Positions 8,812-17,194 of a stretch of DNA of 64,000 nt are shown one piece after another; the stretch's first letter is position 1; the number at the start of each line of letters is the position of its first letter. The translations under genes were made by a program, and so were the position numbers. Location of the stretch: the NCBI GenBank assembly GCA_018816105.1, contig JAHIWE010000020.1:17401-81400 (forward strand). The letters run 5' to 3'. Below the pieces are notes generated by a model that ran no database searches, was not told the origin of the DNA, and was given only the letters and a program-made list of their open reading frames with translations. This stretch comes from a bacterium (lineage in GTDB: Bacteria > Campylobacterota > Campylobacteria > Campylobacterales > Arcobacteraceae).

Positions 8812-10105
8812 AATTCTTCATTTGACTCCACACTTAGGTGGAGGAGTAGGTCGTGTATTAAAATCATTTTTTTTGGAATTTAAAAAGAATCAAAACTATT
8901 CTCATGAAATATATTCTCTTGATAGTATTAATACGGAGTCTAAAATATTTCTAGAAGAATTATTATTCCCATATAAAGAATTTATGTATCAAAAGATTGA
9001 TGAAATATTAAATAAAATAAAAGATATAGATATTTTAATAGTTCATTGGTGGAACCATCCTTTATTATATGAATTTTTAGTTAAATATGAATTACCTAAA
9101 ACAAGAGTTGTTTTTTGGAGTCATGTTTCTGGAAATAGTGCTCCTCAATTTTTTACAAAACCTCTATTAGAGTATCCGAATAAATTTATTTTTACTACGC
9201 CTATTAGTTATCAAGTTGATGAGGTAAGTATTTCTAATAATATAAAATTTGAAGATATTTGGGCCACAACAAATTTTAAACAGGTAAAAAATATAAAAAT
9301 TAAAAAACATGATACATTTAATATTGGATATGTAGGAACAATTGATTTTTCAAAGCTTTATCCTAATTTTGTGGAATTATGTTCAAAAATAGAAATTCCC
9401 AATGTAAGATTTATTATTTGTGGAGAAGGAAGTCATTTAGAGTTTATAAAAAATCAAGTTAAGGAAAAAAGATTAGAAGATAAATTTATTTTTACTGGAT
9501 TTGTTCATAATATAAAAAAATATTTATCTTTGTGTGATGTTTTTGGATATCCTTTAAACAAAGAGCATTATGGAACTTGTGATCAATCTTTAACTGAAGC
9601 TATGTATAGTGGAATTGTTCCTGTGGTTTTTAATAATTTAATGGAAAGTCACATGGTTACTCATATGCAAACGGGGATAATTGTTTCAAAGGAAAGTGAG
9701 TATATTGATGCAATTTTAATGTTATATAATAATAAAAAATTAAGAGAAGAGCTCTCTTTTAATACAAAAAAAATTGTAAGAAAAAGATTTTCTATAAAAT
9801 ATAGTATAAAGAAATGGGAAAGAGTATTTAACAAAATTCTGAAAAAAGATAAAACAGTAAAAAAATGGAGAGGAAAATATAGTGGTATTAATGTAGAACC
9901 TAGCCAAATCTATTTAGAATCTTTGGGTAAATATTCTTTAGTTTTTGAAGAAAATGACTTTGATAAAATATCTAATTTATATAACTCTTCTATGTCTTGG
10001 AAATCTGAAACTAAAGGGACAATAAATCATTATAATAAATTTTTCAAAGATAAAACACTTGAAAAATGGTTAAAATTAAATAGAGGTAGCGAAAATGAAT
10101 CCTGA
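8798..10105 (+). CDS. Family 4 glycosyltransferase with C-terminal extension
   Basis: A 435-residue GT-B glycosyltransferase. LHLTPHLGGGVGRVLKSF begins the acceptor half, NIGYVGTIDFSKLYPNF opens the donor half, CGEGSHLEFI and FTGFVHNIKKYLSLCDVF follow, and DQSLTEAMYSGIVPVV is the E-x7-E-like donor site. After the standard fold (about residue 345) there is an extra 90-residue tail with no recognised domain. It overlaps both neighbours (14 and 11 bases), so it belongs to the operon. It probably transfers one sugar during glycan assembly. Confidence 0.85.
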   Translation: MKKNKILHLTPHLGGGVGRVLKSFFLEFKKNQNYSHEIYSLDSINTESKIFLEELLFPYKEFMYQKIDEILNKIKDIDILIVHWWNHPLLYEFLVKYELPKTRVVFWSHVSGNSAPQFFTKPLLEYPNKFIFTTPISYQVDEVSISNNIKFEDIWATTNFKQVKNIKIKKHDTFNIGYVGTIDFSKLYPNFVELCSKIEIPNVRFIICGEGSHLEFIKNQVKEKRLEDKFIFTGFVHNIKKYLSLCDVFGYPLNKEHYGTCDQSLTEAMYSGIVPVVFNNLMESHMVTHMQTGIIVSKESEYIDAILMLYNNKKLREELSFNTKKIVRKRFSIKYSIKKWERVFNKILKKDKTVKKWRGKYSGINVEPSQIYLESLGKYSLVFEENDFDKISNLYNSSMSWKSETKGTINHYNKFFKDKTLEKWLKLNRGSENES

Positions 10106-11258
10106 ATTATCTATTGTTATACCAACATATAATAGAATAGAACTATTAAAAGAATTACTTTTTAATATAAAAAATGAATTGAATGGTTTAGATTATGAAA
10201 TAATAATTAGTGATAATGCTTCTTCTGATTTAACAGAATCTTTTTTTATGGATAATGAAGATCAAAAAATTAAATATTTTAGAAATGAAAAAAATATAGG
10301 ATTTTTTAAGAATTTTTTAAATGGATTACAAAAAGCGAGTTCTCAAATTGTGTGGGTTTGCAGTGATGATGATAATATAGGTGAAAGAAGTTTCTTTGAA
10401 GATGGCATAGCTATTTTAAAAAGAAATGAAGCAGATTTAGTTTTTGGAAGACTTTTAACAAAAGCTACTTCAAACTCTAAAGCAGATTTAGTAGATTTAT
10501 ATCCATTTAAGAAAGAGTATACAAGTCAAGAATATATAAGCGATTGGATAAATATTAGGGAAAGAATCAGTAGTGCATGTTTTTTATATAAAAAAGATTT
10601 ATTTATTGAAGCTCATTTAAAATTTTTAGATAAAGCATTTCATGGAGGAACAATAGATTATGCTTTACATTATCATGTTATTCAAAACAGTAATAAAATA
10701 AGATTTATTGATAAGGTATCTTATATTTGGACTATTTCTCAAAATGAAAAATCAGTTAGTGGAGAAGGAAGAGGGGATTTAATGTGGCAAATGATGAATA
10801 TTTTTGCTTTTCCTATGGCTTACTTTAATGATAAAAAAGATTATGATTTGGAATTTTTCAATAAATATATACTTTATGGGGTTAATGCATTATTATCAAG
10901 TTATCATGTAGCTAAAAATGAGATATATTTTTCAAATGTACTAAAATGGATAAAGAAAGAAAAACTAGAGAATATTTATATCTTTGGAAGAGGTGAAGTT
11001 GGAATAGCATTAAAGAATTATCTAATAAATAATAATATTGCTATAAATTCTTTTATTGATGATAATGTAAATAGTAAAGATTGTATCTCTTTTCAAGGTT
11101 TTAATGAGAAGTTTATAGAAGATAAATCTTATAAAGGGATTCTTATTGCCTCATATAAATGTCAAGTTGAAAGAGAGATATTAAAACAAATAGTACAATC
11201 ACAAGTTAGTAATTTAAAAGTTCTTTCATTATTTGAGCTAACACTTGAGGTGAAATAA
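10095..11258 (+). CDS. Family 2 glycosyltransferase with C-terminal Rossmann-like module
   Basis: A 387-residue protein. The N-terminal 210 residues are a GT-A domain (LSIVIPTYNRIELLKEL, SDNASSD, and the acidic CSDDDN near residue 90). Residues about 290-380 form a Rossmann-like unit (ENIYIFGRGEVGIALKNYL, FGRGEVG at 297-303, acidic strand end FIDDN at 320-324) of the kind also found in the FkbM, radical SAM and Methyltransf_13-like proteins of this locus. AGAGG precedes the ATG. The fusion may put sugar modification or nucleotide binding next to the transfer step; this is inference. Confidence 0.82.
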   Translation: MNPELSIVIPTYNRIELLKELLFNIKNELNGLDYEIIISDNASSDLTESFFMDNEDQKIKYFRNEKNIGFFKNFLNGLQKASSQIVWVCSDDDNIGERSFFEDGIAILKRNEADLVFGRLLTKATSNSKADLVDLYPFKKEYTSQEYISDWINIRERISSACFLYKKDLFIEAHLKFLDKAFHGGTIDYALHYHVIQNSNKIRFIDKVSYIWTISQNEKSVSGEGRGDLMWQMMNIFAFPMAYFNDKKDYDLEFFNKYILYGVNALLSSYHVAKNEIYFSNVLKWIKKEKLENIYIFGRGEVGIALKNYLINNNIAINSFIDDNVNSKDCISFQGFNEKFIEDKSYKGILIASYKCQVEREILKQIVQSQVSNLKVLSLFELTLEVK

Positions 11259-12023
11259 ATGATAGATAAAATTGTAAATTTTATCTCTTATAAGATAATA
11301 CCTTATCTTACATTAGATAAGTTTGCGCCAAATGTTGCTCCATGGAATAGCTCTTTTTTAAATTGGTTTTATTTAAAAAAATCTATGCTTTTAGCTTCAA
11401 AATTTTTTATTAAAGGTATTTGTTTAGATATAGGTTCTGGTAATTCACCATATAAAAGATATTTAAATGTAAAAGAGTATATTAGTATTGATAAAAGAGA
11501 TACAAATGCTGTGTCTTATAAAAAAAATTCAAATCAAATTGATGCAGATGCAAGAGATTTACCTTTTGAAAAAGAATTTGCTGATACAATCATATTAAAT
11601 CAAGTATTAGAACATATTTATGAATATGAGAAAGTTCTAGATGAAATTCATAGGGTATTAAAAAAAGATGGTAAATTTGTAATTTCAGTACCTTTTATTT
11701 ATCATATTCATGCTGAACCAAATGATTATTTTAGATTTTCAGAATATGGCATAAAAAAACTTTTAAGAAATAAAGGTTTTAAAATTATTCAGTTTTCATA
11801 TAATGGATATTTTGGTACAACTATTTTTTCTATAATTAATAGTTTTATTTGGCAGGTTTGGAATAAAAATATATATTTAAAACTTCTTAGAAATACAATT
11901 TTTCTACCATTTTTATTTGTTGTTTTTTTTATAAATAATATGATTGCTTTATTATTAGATTTATTAAAGGCAGAGAAGTTCTCTCCAAACTATTTTATTA
12001 TATGTGAGAAAGAAAATGAATAA
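11259..12023 (+). CDS. Class I SAM-dependent methyltransferase (type 11)
   Basis: A 254-residue methyltransferase. Motif I is CLDIGSGNSPYKRYL near residue 53, the acidic strand is SIDKRD, DADARDLPFEKEFADTIILNQVLEHI is the family's post-motif pattern, and LKKDGKFVISVP follows. Near the C-terminus (about 210-240) a long hydrophobic stretch, FLPFLFVVFFINNMIALLL, suggests membrane association. The gene abuts the previous stop. In this locus it probably methylates a sugar or lipid-linked sugar; quinone or other small-molecule methylation is possible but less likely from context. Confidence 0.82.
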   Translation: MIDKIVNFISYKIIPYLTLDKFAPNVAPWNSSFLNWFYLKKSMLLASKFFIKGICLDIGSGNSPYKRYLNVKEYISIDKRDTNAVSYKKNSNQIDADARDLPFEKEFADTIILNQVLEHIYEYEKVLDEIHRVLKKDGKFVISVPFIYHIHAEPNDYFRFSEYGIKKLLRNKGFKIIQFSYNGYFGTTIFSIINSFIWQVWNKNIYLKLLRNTIFLPFLFVVFFINNMIALLLDLLKAEKFSPNYFIICEKENE

Positions 12024-13026
12024 CTACAATGAAGTGCATGAAAATTATAAAAATTGGTATTTAGATTTACAAAATCCAGAAAAATTTGAAGAAAAAAGAA
12101 ATAAATTTTTAAACTATCATCAAAATAGTGGATTAACAAGAGTTCAAATTGAGCCAACACAAAGATGTAATTATAGTTGTGAGATGTGTCCTATTGATGA
12201 ATTAGATCCTAAAAATACTAAAAAAGATTTATCTTTAGATGAATTTAAACTTATTATTGAAAACTTGCCTGAAAGTGTAAATACAATATGTATGTCTGGC
12301 TTAGGAGAACCTTTTTTAAATAAAGATTACATAAATATGGCTAAATATGCAAAAGAAAAAGGTTATATTTTAGAAGTTTATAATAATGGTTCATTATTTA
12401 ATAAAGAAATTTTACAATACGTTGATTATATTTATTTTTCTGTAGATGCATTAACAAAAGAGTTAATCCAGAATCTTAGAAAAGGCGTAAAATATGATAA
12501 GCTTTTTGATTCAATAAAACAAAGTGTTAAGTTTAGAGATGAGTTTAAAAATACTTTACAAGTAAATATAAATTTTACAATAAGCAATAAAAATTATAAA
12601 GAGATTCCTTTATTATTTGATGCTTGTAGTTCACTTGATGTAAATCTTGTTCAAATTCAAGCTATGGCTAATAATTATAGTTTAAATAGTGAAAAATATA
12701 TTGATTTTAGTTCTTTTATAAAAGAAAATAGTTTTAATAATTGGCAGTATATAATAGAAAATTATAATAATGAATATAAATTTTCTCTAACAATATGGTA
12801 TCCCAGAAAACTAAAAGGTTTTTGTAATTGGACTTTTTCTTCTTTATATATTACAAAAGATTTAAATATCATAAGTTGCTGCCATAAGGTGACAAATCCT
12901 TTAATTTTTGGGAATTTAAAAAATAAAAATTTAGATGAGATATTAAAAAGTGAACAAATAATTAATTTTAGAGAGAAACATATTTTAAATGAAAATATTC
13001 CTCTTTGTAATAATTGTCCATTTTAA
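12016..13026 (+). CDS. Radical SAM/SPASM protein
   Basis: A radical SAM enzyme of 336 residues from the ATG at 12016; an in-frame GTG at 12004 would add four residues. SAM-cluster motif C51-x3-C55-x2-C58 in QRCNYSCEMCPI, the SGLGEP stretch at the GGE position, and EVYNNGS on a later strand. The C-terminal SPASM-like region has ISCCHKV, FGNLKNKNLDEI and CNNCPF at the very end. Sequence and layout differ from both paralogous pairs in the locus, so it is a separate type. It overlaps the preceding methyltransferase by 8 bases. The substrate is not known. Confidence 0.84.
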   Translation: MNNYNEVHENYKNWYLDLQNPEKFEEKRNKFLNYHQNSGLTRVQIEPTQRCNYSCEMCPIDELDPKNTKKDLSLDEFKLIIENLPESVNTICMSGLGEPFLNKDYINMAKYAKEKGYILEVYNNGSLFNKEILQYVDYIYFSVDALTKELIQNLRKGVKYDKLFDSIKQSVKFRDEFKNTLQVNINFTISNKNYKEIPLLFDACSSLDVNLVQIQAMANNYSLNSEKYIDFSSFIKENSFNNWQYIIENYNNEYKFSLTIWYPRKLKGFCNWTFSSLYITKDLNIISCCHKVTNPLIFGNLKNKNLDEILKSEQIINFREKHILNENIPLCNNCPF

Positions 13027-13035
13027 AGGAATTGT

Positions 13036-14019
13036 ATGTATGAAATTGATGATTTAATCTATCCAATCAGTAGGTTTTGTCCAGGAAAATGTTTAAATTG
13101 TAATATTTATAAAACAGACCCTAGAATAAAAGATGAAGTATCAGTAGATATATTTGAAAATATAATAAAAAGTAAAGTTTTAGAAAAAACTTTTTATTTT
13201 TCTTTAACAGGTGGAGAGAGCCAGTTAAGTCCAAAATTTATACCTATTTTAGAATTGATTTCGAAATATAAACCAAATGCATCTATTCATTCAAATACAA
13301 GTGGTTGGCATACCAAAAGAACTATAGAAATTGCAAATAGAGGTTTAGAGTTATTTGAAGCAGGGAAATTTAGAATAGATATTTCTATTGATGGAATAAA
13401 AGAAGATTATGAAAAAGTTAGATTAACCAATAATGGTTGGGATAAAGCAATGACTACTACAAAAGAGTTATTATCTTTAGGTATGAAACCTACTTTTGTA
13501 ATGATTGTTTATAAACAAAACTATAAGTCAATAGAACCTTTTGTAGAAATGTGTAAGAAAATGGGAGTTAATTGGTTTATTGGATTTGCAGTTGAGAGTG
13601 AAAATTTCAATAATATTGGAAAAATCCAATATTATGAGAATAATGAATTAGATTTAATAGAAAAATCATTAGAAAAAATCGGGTTTATGGATACTAAACA
13701 TTATTCTAACTGGATGTGGGCAAAGTCAATATACACAAATACAGTTCCCCAATTTAATTGTTTTATGGGTAAAAAATCTATTATGATTGATGCTTATGGT
13801 GATGTTTATCCTTGTGGTGGAGCACAAGAGAAAAGACTTAATAAGATGTTAACTATGGGAAATATCAAAGAGTATAATGGAGATTTAGATAGTTTATTAT
13901 ATGAAAGTAAAGCTCTTAAAGTTTTAGAAAATATTGAGAAAAAAAACTGCCAACCATGTAAATTACTTTGTGCCCATAAAATAGAATTCCCTTGGGGAAA
14001 ACATACAGGGATGGTTTAG
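13036..14019 (+). CDS. Radical SAM protein of the GESQLSP type, first copy
   Basis: A 327-residue radical SAM enzyme with an AAGGA site 5 bases upstream of its ATG. SAM-cluster motif C15-x3-C19-x2-C22 (FCPGKCLNCNIY), unusually near the N-terminus. TGGESQLSPKF holds the GGE motif, DISIDG is a barrel strand, and FNCFMGKKSIMIDAYGDVYPC begins the auxiliary-cluster region. The C-terminus carries CQPC, LLC and HKIEFPWGKHTG, closely shared with the gene at 16220. A glycosyltransferase and a methyltransferase lie between the two copies. The function is unknown, and the family seems distinct from the other radical SAM proteins here. Confidence 0.83.
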   Translation: MYEIDDLIYPISRFCPGKCLNCNIYKTDPRIKDEVSVDIFENIIKSKVLEKTFYFSLTGGESQLSPKFIPILELISKYKPNASIHSNTSGWHTKRTIEIANRGLELFEAGKFRIDISIDGIKEDYEKVRLTNNGWDKAMTTTKELLSLGMKPTFVMIVYKQNYKSIEPFVEMCKKMGVNWFIGFAVESENFNNIGKIQYYENNELDLIEKSLEKIGFMDTKHYSNWMWAKSIYTNTVPQFNCFMGKKSIMIDAYGDVYPCGGAQEKRLNKMLTMGNIKEYNGDLDSLLYESKALKVLENIEKKNCQPCKLLCAHKIEFPWGKHTGMV

Positions 14020-14023
14020 TTTA

Positions 14024-15151
14024 TTGAATTTATTAATTGTATTTCATTCATTATATTCTTTAGCTGGGGGAGTTGATAATAGACTAAGCGAGTTAGAGAT
14101 GAACTTGCCTTCTTATATAAATAGAGAATATCTTTTATTTAAAGATGAGGTTGACCTTCCCCATAAGGGAAGAATTAATATATTAAAATCAATTAGTATT
14201 CCAAAATTTATTTTAAATGAAAAAAGAAAATTTAAATATTTAACATATTTATTTGGTATTCTCAATTTAATACTTAGAGTTTTAAAAACAAGAAAATTTT
14301 TAAAAGAAAAGAAGTTTGATACTATACTAGCTGTTGATGATTATTTTTCTATAATATGCTTAATTGCTTCTATTGGATTAAATATTAAGATTGTCTGCTC
14401 TGTTAGAAATAATTGGGATAGCTTATATGATAATAGTATGATTCATTTATTACCTGATTTTTTTTATAAAAAATTATTACCTATTTTAATGAATAAATAT
14501 TCTTCAAGTGTTCATTGTGTTAGTGAAGAATTATCAGAAAAGTTAAACAAGAAGTATAAAGTTAAAAATACGAAAGCTATTTATAATATATTTGATATTG
14601 AAATAATAAAACAAAAAGCAAATGAAGATATTGATATTGAGGGAAATTATTTCATAAATATAGGCCATTTTAATAAGCAGAAAAATCAAAAAGATTTGAT
14701 TGTTGCTTACAAAAATTTAAAAGAAAATCATAATATTTCAGAGAAATTAATTTTAATTGGAGATGGTGCAAATATAATAGATTGTAAGAACTTAGTAAAA
14801 GATTTTAATCTAGAAAAGGATGTTATCTTTCTAGGAAAACAATCAAATCCTTATAAGTACTTAAAAAGAGCATCTTTATATATTTCTAGTTCTTTATATG
14901 AAGGTTTACCTGCTGTATTTATTGAGTCATTAATTCTTGAAATCCCAATAGTTAGTTATGAGTTTGAAACAGGTTCTAGAGAACTTACATCGAACCTTTG
15001 TTCTTTGACTCCAGATAGTTTAGTAAATCAAATGGTTTATTTTATCTCACATAAGAATCTTATACATGAGTCTATATCCAAAGGAAATGAGATAGTTAAA
15101 AATAAATTTGAAAAAGAAGTAATTTTAAATAAATGGTTGGAATTATTGTGA
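14024..15151 (+). CDS. Family 4 glycosyltransferase
   Basis: A 375-residue GT-B glycosyltransferase starting at TTG, four bases after the previous stop. SLYSLAGGVDNRLSEL is the glycine-rich acceptor-side loop, NYFINIGHFNKQKNQKDLI opens the donor domain, LIGDGANI and VIFLGKQSNPYKYLKRASLYISSSLYEGLPAVFIESLI form the donor-sugar site with the E-x7-E pattern (EGLPAVFIE). Its last four bases overlap the next gene if that starts at GTG 15148. Likely adds one sugar to a lipid-linked or protein-linked glycan. Confidence 0.87.
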   Translation: MNLLIVFHSLYSLAGGVDNRLSELEMNLPSYINREYLLFKDEVDLPHKGRINILKSISIPKFILNEKRKFKYLTYLFGILNLILRVLKTRKFLKEKKFDTILAVDDYFSIICLIASIGLNIKIVCSVRNNWDSLYDNSMIHLLPDFFYKKLLPILMNKYSSSVHCVSEELSEKLNKKYKVKNTKAIYNIFDIEIIKQKANEDIDIEGNYFINIGHFNKQKNQKDLIVAYKNLKENHNISEKLILIGDGANIIDCKNLVKDFNLEKDVIFLGKQSNPYKYLKRASLYISSSLYEGLPAVFIESLILEIPIVSYEFETGSRELTSNLCSLTPDSLVNQMVYFISHKNLIHESISKGNEIVKNKFEKEVILNKWLELL

Positions 15152-16227
15152 ATTGTCCAAATTGTAAAAAAAGTACAAAAAGTGTTTATAAAAATAAGGC
15201 TATGCCCTATGGAATATCTTTAAAAGATATAAAAATAGATATTGAGATTGAATATTGCGTAAATTGTGGTTTTACTTTTCAATCATCTTCTTACAATGAA
15301 GAGTATGACTTTAATATATCTAAACTTTATGAATCATATACAATATCAAATATGTATAACTTCCCAAATAGAAGTATTACAAATATTAAAGCTTTAGATT
15401 TTATAAGTGAAGATGTAGATAATGAAATTAATTTTAATGTATTAGAGATAGGTTCAAATAGGGGAGACTTCTTGTATTTGTTAAAAGAAAAGTTTCCAAA
15501 TATTAATATTTTAGGTTGTGAACCAACAAATTTTAAAGAGTTAAGTATTCCCACAATTAACGCTTTTTTTGATAAAAATTTATTTAATACAAAATTTGAT
15601 TTGATTATTTTGAGACATACTTTAGAGCATATAAAAAATCCTAAATTATTTATTGAAGAGTTAGAGTATTTACAAAAAAATAGTTCTAAACTTTTTATTG
15701 AAGTACCAAATATAGTATATTCTTTGGAAAACTTTATTGAAGATTTTACTCCAGATCATGTAAACTTTTTTGATAGTAGTTTTTTAATAAATTTAGTTAA
15801 TAAAAAAGTTTTAAAACTAGATGATAGAGAATACCTATATGTATTGTTTGAAAATAGTAAAGCAGATGAAAAATCAGAAAAGTCTAGTTTTAATTTGATT
15901 GAATTATTTAAAACTTATGAAGAAAGAGTAGAGCAATTATTAGATAAAGTATCAAGATATGATAGAATAATTTTTTATGGTATTAGTAACTTTTATTTAT
16001 GGACTTTTTCAAAATTAAAAGACAAAATAAAAGATAAAGAAGTATATTTTATGGATGATTTTTTAAAAGAAGATAAGATAAATAATTTGCCTAAATTAGA
16101 TAAATTAAATAAAAACGATTTAGTGATACTTTGTAGTTCAAATAAAAATATTCAAAGGCAGATGAGTGAAAAACTTCCAAAAAATATTAGCATTCTTTAT
16201 CCTTGGGAGAAAATAATTAATGTATAA
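15148..16227 (+). CDS. Zinc-binding C-methyltransferase-like protein with C-terminal Rossmann-like domain
   Basis: About 359 residues from GTG 15148; an in-frame ATG at 15133 would add five residues. The GTG gives the usual MNCPNC beginning and a 4-base overlap with the previous stop. An N-terminal zinc-site-like element (C3, C6, C37, C40) precedes a methyltransferase domain (VLEIGSNRGDF at 98-108, ILRHTLEHI) and a C-terminal nucleotide-binding-like domain (RIIFYGISNFYLW near 273-285). This order matches the Methyltransf_13/Methyltransf_23/Methyltransf_14 architecture of NDP-sugar C-methyltransferases such as TylC3. It may therefore make a branched-chain sugar. Confidence 0.85.
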   Translation: MNCPNCKKSTKSVYKNKAMPYGISLKDIKIDIEIEYCVNCGFTFQSSSYNEEYDFNISKLYESYTISNMYNFPNRSITNIKALDFISEDVDNEINFNVLEIGSNRGDFLYLLKEKFPNINILGCEPTNFKELSIPTINAFFDKNLFNTKFDLIILRHTLEHIKNPKLFIEELEYLQKNSSKLFIEVPNIVYSLENFIEDFTPDHVNFFDSSFLINLVNKKVLKLDDREYLYVLFENSKADEKSEKSSFNLIELFKTYEERVEQLLDKVSRYDRIIFYGISNFYLWTFSKLKDKIKDKEVYFMDDFLKEDKINNLPKLDKLNKNDLVILCSSNKNIQRQMSEKLPKNISILYPWEKIINV

Positions 16228-17194
16228 AATAGAAGATATAAATTATATGGTTTCACTTTTTTGTCCTGGAGAGTGTGTTAATTGTAATATTTGGCAATAT
16301 GATAAAGATGAGATTAGAAAAGATGAGTTAGATTTAACTACTTTTGAAAATATTTTCAAATCAAAATATCTTAAAGATACAAACTACTTTGACTTAACTG
16401 CTGGAGAATCCCAACTTAGCCCTAAATATGTAGATGTTGTAAAAACTATTAGTACAAATAAACCTCATGCTTTTATTCATACAAATATAAGTGGTTGGTA
16501 TCCAAAAAAACATTTTGAAGTTACAAAAGAGTGTTTAAAATATGTAAAAAAAGAGAATTTTAGATTAGATATTTCTTTAGATGGTTCTGAAAATAACTAT
16601 AAAAAAATTAGATTAGTAAAAAATGGTTATGGAAAAGTTCAAGAGAGTATTAAGCTATTGAAATCTCTTGGGATAAAATTAAGAGTTACTATGATTGTCT
16701 ATAAAGACAATTATGAAGATATACCTTGGCTAGTGAATTTTGCAAAAGAGAATGACATAGGTTATTTTATAGGATATGCAAGAAATGCTGGATTATTACA
16801 AAATAAAGAGAATAAATATTTATATACAGATGATGAACTTAGTAAAATTGAAAATTTACTTACAGATGTAAAATGGTTAGATGAAAGAAGAAAACCTAAT
16901 TGGCTTTGGGCTAAATCAATTTATAAAGATGAGGTTCCTTATTTTAATTGTTTTATGGGTAAGAGAGCAATTGTAATTGATCCATATGGAAATGTATTTC
17001 CTTGTAATGAACTTTTAGAAAGTTTGAAAATGGGAAATCTAAAAGATTATATGGGTAATCTAGACGCTCTTTTAGAATCTAAACAAGCACAAGATGTCTT
17101 AAAAAAAGTAGAGAATAAAGATTGTCAGCCTTGTTCTATGTTATGTGCTCATAAAATAGAATTTCCTTGGGGAAAACAAGTAGGACTTCAATAA
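16220..17194 (+). CDS. Radical SAM protein of the GESQLSP type, second copy
   Basis: A 324-residue paralogue of the gene at 13036. It shares C15-x3-C19-x2-C22 (FCPGECVNCNIW), DLTAGESQLSPKY (Gly-Gly changed to Ala-Gly at the GGE motif), DISLDG, FNCFMGKRAIVIDPYGNVFPC, and the end CQPC, MLC, HKIEFPWGKQVG. It overlaps the previous gene by 8 bases, and its stop overlaps the asnB start by one base. The near-identical C-terminal signature suggests a shared redox or protein partner or a shared substrate; neither can be named. Confidence 0.83.
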   Translation: MYKIEDINYMVSLFCPGECVNCNIWQYDKDEIRKDELDLTTFENIFKSKYLKDTNYFDLTAGESQLSPKYVDVVKTISTNKPHAFIHTNISGWYPKKHFEVTKECLKYVKKENFRLDISLDGSENNYKKIRLVKNGYGKVQESIKLLKSLGIKLRVTMIVYKDNYEDIPWLVNFAKENDIGYFIGYARNAGLLQNKENKYLYTDDELSKIENLLTDVKWLDERRKPNWLWAKSIYKDEVPYFNCFMGKRAIVIDPYGNVFPCNELLESLKMGNLKDYMGNLDALLESKQAQDVLKKVENKDCQPCSMLCAHKIEFPWGKQVGLQ

